A stretch of DNA of 11,183 bases from an uncultured Limnohabitans sp. (GTDB lineage: Bacteria > Pseudomonadota > Gammaproteobacteria > Burkholderiales > Burkholderiaceae_C). Positions 6,939-11,183 of the stretch are shown one piece after another. The DNA lies in the NCBI GenBank assembly GCA_937928195.1, contig CALEYZ010000155.1:1-11183 (forward strand). The letters run 5' to 3'. Below the pieces are notes generated by a model. It saw only the letters and a list, made by a program, of their open reading frames with translations, was not told the DNA's origin and searched no databases. Each line of letters starts with the position of its first letter. Position 1 is the stretch's first letter. A program made the position numbers and the translations under genes.

Positions 6939-7796
6939 TTACTGAGGACTGTCAGCCAAGAGTTTCGAATATTGAGGGTGCTGACGCAAGCTGGCAAAAC
7001 AAAAACCCTTTTCTTTCAAGCCCAAGATCAGGGGTGCCAACACGGCCGGTGCCCATGGCTCTTGGCGCGACCAAATGCCCAAATGGGCCACCAGAATATC
7101 GCCGCTTCGAATGTTCTTTAGCGCACTGTTCAATAGTTTTTGATTGCTGTGCGTCTGACTTGAAAGCTCATCCCCTAAGAACCCAGCAGGAGACCAACCC
7201 ACATGCGTGTAGCCACAATCTTTGGCAGCCTGCACTAGAGCTGGTGATGTTTTCCCCCCTGGCGCTCTAAACAAAGGCAATGCCTTGCGACCCGTCATGG
7301 CCTCTAAACGATCTGAGGCTTTTTTCAAATTAGCACAGTAATCGGCAGCGCTCCAACTTAATTCTTTGCCAGCCTGCTCCCCTGCACTTGGGCGAATTTT
7401 GAAATGCTGCGCATCGATGTCTGCACGCCAATAAGCGTGATCATAGGTATGACTGGCAAACTCGTGTCCGTTGACAGCCTGCGCTTTCCACCAAGGCGCC
7501 CAATGCGACCCCAACGCCCCATCACCTTCTTGCGTCTTCTCGTGCGCTGCAAAATAGGTCACCGGCACTTGGTGTTTTTGCAAGACTTGAGAAATCAAGG
7601 GGGCCACACCCATGTGGCCCGTGTCAAACGTCAGATAGACAGGTTTTTGGCACGGTGCATTGTTTGGGCTGCTCTGTAAAGCCCAAGCGGCACTTGCGAA
7701 CAATGCGGTCAGCACTGTGGCCAGCCAGCAGCCCCAGCCGGTCAATTTCCAAGGTTTGTCATTGACGAGGCGCATGGTCCAGTGTCCACACACCAT
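6939..7796 (-). CDS. Secreted polysaccharide deacetylase (NodB homology domain) with a TFDTG motif
   Basis: The NodB-fold carbohydrate esterase (CE4) family removes N-acetyl groups from peptidoglycan, chitin-like or exopolysaccharide chains. An N-terminal hydrophobic stretch (about 21-40, ending SAAWA) looks like a signal peptide or anchor. Motifs run in family order: YLTFDTG (54-60, D58 as candidate catalytic base), SHTYDH (H116 and H120, metal ligands), FRAPGG (R177) and ILVAHLG (H238). The second Asp of canonical TFDDG, a metal ligand, is Thr here; a variant residue at this place is also known in PdaA-type MurNAc deacetylases (DNG). The usual length is about 200-300 residues, and this is 285. 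The start is unsettled. ATG 7796 overlaps the upstream gene's end by 38 nt, ATG 7775 by 17 nt, and neither has a strong Shine-Dalgarno. Overlap with the beta-propeller gene implies co-expression. The target polymer is unknown. Confidence 0.88.
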   Translation of the reverse strand: MVCGHWTMRLVNDKPWKLTGWGCWLATVLTALFASAAWALQSSPNNAPCQKPVYLTFDTGHMGVAPLISQVLQKHQVPVTYFAAHEKTQEGDGALGSHWAPWWKAQAVNGHEFASHTYDHAYWRADIDAQHFKIRPSAGEQAGKELSWSAADYCANLKKASDRLEAMTGRKALPLFRAPGGKTSPALVQAAKDCGYTHVGWSPAGFLGDELSSQTHSNQKLLNSALKNIRSGDILVAHLGIWSRQEPWAPAVLAPLILGLKEKGFCFASLRQHPQYSKLLADSPQ

Positions 7797-8775
7797 GAGG
7801 CGACTTGCCCACTTTGATTTGACGAATCACTTTGCGTGTACCCATGTCGATGACGCTGAGTTTTTGCGCCCAACGTGATGCCAGCAAAATGGTTTTGCCA
7901 TCGGCTGTGATGTCCATGCAATCGGGACCTGTGGGTCCTGGGTAATGGTCGACCACCGTGAAGTTTTTGTAATCAATTTTGCTGATGGTGTTGGCCACTC
8001 GGTTGCTCACCAGAACATGCTGTTTGTCGCCCACCGCACGGAAAGCGTGGGCACCCTTGCCTGTCTGAATTTTTTTGATTTTTTGAGCTGGGCCGTTGGA
8101 AACGTCGTACACCTCCACACCATCACTGCCAGTCAAGCCGATCAACAAAGTTTTGTCGTCTGGGGTGCCAAAAACGTCCGCAGGCATGGTGCCTGTTTTC
8201 ACACGCCACTTGATCGTTTGCGTGGCCAAGTCCACAGCCACCAGTTCATCGCTGTCTTGCATGGTTGCCCAGACTGTGGTGCTTTTGCTGTCAATCCACA
8301 AATGGCTGGGCGTTTTGGAAGAAGAAATTCGCTTGACCAAGGTGGGCGTTTGACCATCCCATTTGTAAATGTCAATGTGATTGAGGCGGTTGGCCACCGT
8401 GACAAACCACTTCATGTCTGGTGAAAAACGCAACTGATAAGGGTCCAAAATGCCGGTCACCACCCGTTGAATTTCCGCCGTGCGGGGATCAATGAAGGTG
8501 AGCGAGTCCGACAGCGCATTGGCCACAATGACCGATTTTTCGTCAGGCGTCATGTACAAATGGTGCGGTTCTTTGCCTGTGGGGATGCGCTTGGTTTCTG
8601 TCCACGAGACGGGATCAATCACACTGACATTGCCGTCGAGCGAATTCAAGATGAAGACTGGTGCAGGCCCTTGCACAGCAGGTACGGCAGGCGCGGGTTG
8701 CGGCGTTGCGGACATGGCAGACGCGGCGCTTAAAGTGGCCAGGCTAAGAGTGAGAGTCAGTGCGCGAATGATCAT
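7759..8775 (-). CDS. Secreted YVTN-family seven-bladed beta-propeller protein
   Basis: The 338-residue product has a signal peptide (about 1-23, ending SAMSA) and a Pro/Ala linker (24-40). Seven tandem repeats of about 37-42 residues follow, beginning near 50, 91, 134, 178, 220, 264 and 306. Each has the YVTN pattern: V.VID..T.....I.TG..PH......DGK....N, for example VSVIDPVSWTETKRIPTGK and LSVIDMGTRKVIRQIKVGK. Seven blades give a closed propeller, expected in the periplasm. No CXXCH haem-binding motif is present, so cytochrome d1 activity is not suggested; a binding or scaffold role is inferred. The ATG at 8775 is the first start after an in-frame TGA and has GAGGG directly against it, unusually close for a Shine-Dalgarno. 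It heads the five-gene run and overlaps the deacetylase gene, so the two may act together at the cell envelope. Confidence 0.88.
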   Translation of the reverse strand: MIIRALTLTLSLATLSAASAMSATPQPAPAVPAVQGPAPVFILNSLDGNVSVIDPVSWTETKRIPTGKEPHHLYMTPDEKSVIVANALSDSLTFIDPRTAEIQRVVTGILDPYQLRFSPDMKWFVTVANRLNHIDIYKWDGQTPTLVKRISSSKTPSHLWIDSKSTTVWATMQDSDELVAVDLATQTIKWRVKTGTMPADVFGTPDDKTLLIGLTGSDGVEVYDVSNGPAQKIKKIQTGKGAHAFRAVGDKQHVLVSNRVANTISKIDYKNFTVVDHYPGPTGPDCMDITADGKTILLASRWAQKLSVIDMGTRKVIRQIKVGKSPHGVWTLDHAPRQ

Positions 8776-8828
8776 CCCTCAAGTGTACTGGGCTATTTCA
8801 AGCTCTCATGGGGATCCTGCCTCTAACT

Positions 8829-8857
8829 TTCACAATTTAAGCTGATTCTGATGTCAA
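8829..8857 (-). promoter_or_regulatory. Possible sigma-70 promoter of the five-gene minus-strand run
   Basis: In the 91-bp divergent intergenic region (8776-8866) the minus strand has a perfect -35 TTGACA (8852-8857), a 17-nt spacer and a weak -10 TGTGAA (3 of 6 consensus bases, 8829-8834). Position and direction suit the beta-propeller gene, but the poor -10 keeps this tentative. No convincing promoter for the plus-strand hydrolase was found in the same space. Confidence 0.3.
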
Positions 8858-8866
8858 AATGATTGA

Positions 8867-9670
8867 ATGAAACCGCCAAGTTTGATCTCTGTCAGAGGTG
8901 TTGAATTAGAGGTTCAGCACATTCCGCTGGACCCGCTTTCAGCTCAGTCGACTTCCCCACCGGTATGCGTCTTTTTGCATGAAGGTTTGGGCAGTGTGGC
9001 CTTGTGGAAAGACTGGCCTCAAACAATCTGTGAACGATTGGGTTGTGAAGCTTGGGTTTATTCACGCAAAGGTTATGGTCAATCGGAAGGCATTGACGAC
9101 GCGCGGGGTTCCGGCCGCCTCAGGGCAGATTACATGCACCACGAAGCGCTTGAGGTGTTGCCTGCGCTGCTACAGACCTTGAACATTGCCAAGCCTTTGC
9201 TGATAGGGCACTCAGATGGCGGAACCATTGCACTCATCCATGCCAGTCAATTCGAGGTTGCTGGCTGCGTGGTCATGGCGCCCCATGTGCTGGTGGAAGA
9301 CATCTCCATTCAGGCCATTTCACAGGCGCGCGACAACTTCGACAAAATTGCACCCCGCTTGGCCGCCTTTCACAAAGATGTGAATGTCGCCTTTTGGCAA
9401 TGGAACGATGTGTGGCTCAGCGAGGCGTTCAGAAGCTTTGACATCCGGCCCCTGCTTCACACCATTCAAGCGCCCTTGCTGGCGATTCAAGGGACAGACG
9501 ATCCGTATGGCAGCATGGTTCAAATTGATGAGATAGCAGCGCGGGTGCCGCATGCGCAATTGCTGAAGCTAGAAAACTGTGGGCACAACCCCCACAAGGA
9601 CCAAGCCGATGCGGTACTTCAAGCTTTGAAGTATTTTTCGAGTTCGCTGGGCAAGATCCAACGCCACTGA
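8867..9670 (+). CDS. Alpha/beta hydrolase (esterase-like, substrate unknown)
   Basis: This is a 267-residue alpha/beta hydrolase without signal peptide or membrane segment, presumably cytoplasmic. HEGLGS (38-43) is the oxyanion-hole motif, a variant of the usual HG-containing turn. GHSDGG (114-119) is the nucleophile elbow with S116. D211 or D212 in GTDDPYG is the candidate acid, and H240 in ENCGHNPH completes the triad. Spacing of all elements is normal, so an active enzyme is expected, but the substrate cannot be inferred. It is the only plus-strand gene in the window, divergent from the beta-propeller gene across 91 bp. The ATG at 8867 has no recognisable Shine-Dalgarno; the earlier ATG at 8851 closes after three codons. 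Its last 52 bases overlap, on the opposite strand, the end of the pseudouridine synthase gene. Confidence 0.9.
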   Translation: MKPPSLISVRGVELEVQHIPLDPLSAQSTSPPVCVFLHEGLGSVALWKDWPQTICERLGCEAWVYSRKGYGQSEGIDDARGSGRLRADYMHHEALEVLPALLQTLNIAKPLLIGHSDGGTIALIHASQFEVAGCVVMAPHVLVEDISIQAISQARDNFDKIAPRLAAFHKDVNVAFWQWNDVWLSEAFRSFDIRPLLHTIQAPLLAIQGTDDPYGSMVQIDEIAARVPHAQLLKLENCGHNPHKDQADAVLQALKYFSSSLGKIQRH

Positions 9671-10353
9671 CCTGGTGCCAAGTCATCGGGCAATTGCAAA
9701 TGACCGATGGCACTGCGGTGCAAACCCTCCACGCGGTTGCCCACGGCCGCCAACATGCGTTTGACTTGGTGGTACTTGCCTTCAGTGAGGGTGAGCTTCA
9801 AATGGGTTTCTGAAACTTTTTCACAGGCTGCTGCCTTGACAGGTTTGGGGCTGTCGTCCAACACCACGCCCGCCAGCAGTTTGTCCACTTGCTGATCGGT
9901 GATCTCGTGCTTGGTGGTCACTTCGTACACCTTGGGCATGTGGTGCTTGGGTGAACTCATGCGGTGAATGAACTTGCCGTCATCGGTCAGCAGCAACAAG
10001 CCTGTGGTGTCTTGGTCTAAGCGACCCACGGCCTGCACGCCCTGCACAGCTGCCTTTTGGGGGCGCAGCCTGAGCGGTGAAGGCAACAAGGTGTAGATGC
10101 TGGGCCACGTTGAGGGCTTTTGCGAACACTCGGTGCCTGTGGGCTTGTGCAGCATGAGGTAGGCACGGTCAAAGTAAGGCCACTCGGTGCCCTGCACTTT
10201 GAACTTGAGATTTTCGGGGTCAAAGAAAACACCCGGGTCTTCTTGCACCTCACCATGGACACTGACGTAGCCCTGTTGCACCAAGCCTGCGCAAACACGG
10301 CGAGTGCCAAAACCCTGACTGAAGAGAATGTCTTCGAGGCGCATGGGTTTCAT
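9619..10353 (-). CDS. rsuA: RsuA-family 16S rRNA pseudouridine synthase
   Basis: RsuA isomerises a uridine of 16S rRNA (U516 in E. coli) to pseudouridine during small-subunit assembly. The 244-residue protein has an N-terminal S4 RNA-binding region, MRLEDILFSQGFGTRRVC to about residue 60. The catalytic domain carries GRLDQDTTGLLLLT, with D113 as the catalytic aspartate of RLDxDTTGL. The conserved EGKYHQVKRM (191-200) follows, with the RsuA/RluB/RluE-type histidine and arginine. Length fits RsuA (about 230-245) rather than the larger RluB. The sub-type is inferred from motifs and size, so another member of the same family remains possible. ATG 10353 is preceded by GGAG 7 nt upstream; the in-frame ATG at 10344 would be too far. 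It lies 49 nt after the ettA stop, on the same strand, with no terminator visible between them. Confidence 0.88.
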   Translation of the reverse strand: MKPMRLEDILFSQGFGTRRVCAGLVQQGYVSVHGEVQEDPGVFFDPENLKFKVQGTEWPYFDRAYLMLHKPTGTECSQKPSTWPSIYTLLPSPLRLRPQKAAVQGVQAVGRLDQDTTGLLLLTDDGKFIHRMSSPKHHMPKVYEVTTKHEITDQQVDKLLAGVVLDDSPKPVKAAACEKVSETHLKLTLTEGKYHQVKRMLAAVGNRVEGLHRSAIGHLQLPDDLAPGQWRWILPSELEKYFKA

Positions 10354-10402
10354 GACACAACTCCGCGTTGAACTTCTGGGTTCAAAGTTTTAAGCCAATG
10401 AA

Positions 10403-11183
10403 TTACTTCAAGGCTTTGAAACGCACGCGCTTAGGCTTGGCACCCTCTTCGCCCAAACGTTTCTTCTTGTCGGCTTCGTACTCTTGGTAGTTGCCATCAA
10501 AGAACACCCATTGGCTGTCGCCTTCGGCGGCCAAGATGTGCGTGGCAATGCGGTCCAAGAACCAACGGTCGTGGCTGATCACCATGACCGAGCCCGCGAA
10601 CTCGAGCAAGGCGTCTTCCAAGGCGCGCAATGTTTCCACGTCCAAGTCATTGGAAGGTTCGTCCAGCAGCAACACGTTGCCGCCTTCGATCAGTGTTTTG
10701 GCCAAGTGCAAACGGCCGCGCTCACCGCCGGACAACATGCCGACTTTCTTTTGTTGGTCGCCACCGTTGAAGTTGAAACGGCCGCAGTAGGCACGGCTGG
10801 GCATTTGGAATTTGCCGACTGTGATGATGTCCAAACCACCGGACACATCTTCCCAAACGGTTTTCTCGTTGGCCAGGTCATCACGGTTTTGATCGACGAA
10901 GGCCATCTTCACAGTTTGACCAATCTTGACGCTACCGCTGTCGGGTTGCTCTTTGCCTGCAATCAGTTTGAACAAAGTTGATTTACCGGCACCGTTAGGG
11001 CCGATGATGCCGACGATGGCGCCAGCGGGTACTTTGAAGCTGAGGTTGTCGATCAGCAAACGGTCGCCGAAGGACTTGCTGACGTTGGTGAATTCGAACA
11101 CTTCATTGCCCAAACGCTCAGCCACCGGAATGAAAATTTCCTGTGTTTCATTGCGCTTTTGGTATTCGTAGTCAGACAGCTCT
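10403..11183 (-). CDS. ettA: Energy-dependent translational throttle protein EttA (C-terminal part, 5' truncated)
   Basis: EttA is an ABC-F ATPase that binds the ribosomal E site and gates entry into elongation according to cellular energy state. The frame remains open to the right edge, so the real start is outside the window; the visible part is 259 codons of a usual 550-560. It starts in the inter-domain linker ([15 protein letters not shown]), typical of EttA. The second ATPase domain follows, with Walker [10 protein letters not shown] (10976-11002), signature [13 protein letters not shown], Walker [13 protein letters not shown] and H-switch VISHDRWF. The basic tail [11 protein letters not shown] matches EttA. 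Walker B carries Ser where EttA commonly has Thr (DEPTNDLD), a conservative change. An internal GTG at 11125 would give a 240-residue frame but is only the codon for a linker valine. No membrane domain is present, as expected for ABC-F. Confidence 0.95.
   Translation of the reverse strand, partial: ELSDYEYQKRNETQEIFIPVAERLGNEVFEFTNVSKSFGDRLLIDNLSFKVPAGAIVGIIGPNGAGKSTLFKLIAGKEQPDSGSVKIGQTVKMAFVDQNRDDLANEKTVWEDVSGGLDIITVGKFQMPSRAYCGRFNFNGGDQQKKVGMLSGGERGRLHLAKTLIEGGNVLLLDEPSNDLDVETLRALEDALLEFAGSVMVISHDRWFLDRIATHILAAEGDSQWVFFDGNYQEYEADKKKRLGEEGAKPKRVRFKALK

Noticed and set aside
10354..10402. Small inverted repeat between ettA and rsuA as a terminator
   Set aside because: The stem is only 4-5 bp (GAAC/GTTC or AACTT/AAGTT) with no T tract.
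10403..11125. A complete 240-residue ABC protein starting at 11125
   Set aside because: The codon at 11125 is GTG within the conserved EttA linker, and the frame continues to the window edge with EttA sequence ([15 protein letters not shown]).

Overview
The window looks like ordinary chromosomal DNA of a betaproteobacterium, most likely a member of the Comamonadaceae (Limnohabitans/Rhodoferax-like). This placement rests on gene content, protein sequence character and moderate GC; no database search was run. The window is densely coded and almost entirely on the minus strand. No tRNA, rRNA, insertion sequence, phage gene or CRISPR array was seen.

Read in the direction of transcription (from high to low coordinates), it opens with the C-terminal half of the ABC-F translation factor EttA (10403-11183, cut by the window edge) and an RsuA-type 16S rRNA pseudouridine synthase (9619-10353). 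A lone plus-strand alpha/beta hydrolase (8867-9670) converges on the pseudouridine synthase, and their 3' ends overlap in coding sequence.

Next comes a tightly packed five-gene minus-strand run. It holds a secreted seven-repeat YVTN beta-propeller protein, a secreted NodB-type polysaccharide deacetylase, an integral-membrane sterol desaturase/fatty acid hydroxylase family enzyme, an EI24/CysZ-like membrane protein and a stand-alone CinA N-terminal (MoCF) domain protein. Overlaps and short gaps suggest one transcript with an envelope or lipid theme, but its function is not known.

The last part is a nitrogen-regulation locus: glnA (glutamine synthetase), a small secreted protein of unknown function, ntrB (sensor kinase) and the first half of ntrC (sigma-54 activator), which runs off the left edge. 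The glnA leader is very readable. It has a near-perfect NtrC palindrome (TGCACTATTATAGTGCA), a degenerate second site exactly 21 bp closer to the promoter, a sigma-54 -24/-12 element (14 of 16 consensus bases) and a strong Shine-Dalgarno. A perfect 11-bp hairpin with a T tract follows glnA and probably limits readthrough into ntrBC. Together this is the classical loop: NtrB phosphorylates NtrC under nitrogen limitation, NtrC-P acts at the upstream sites, and sigma-54 RNA polymerase transcribes glnA.

Nothing here is an obviously new defence or mobile system. The points most worth a second look are the unexplained secreted protein wedged between glnA and ntrB, the uncharacterised five-gene envelope run, a substituted metal-ligand motif in the deacetylase and the clear glnA control region.
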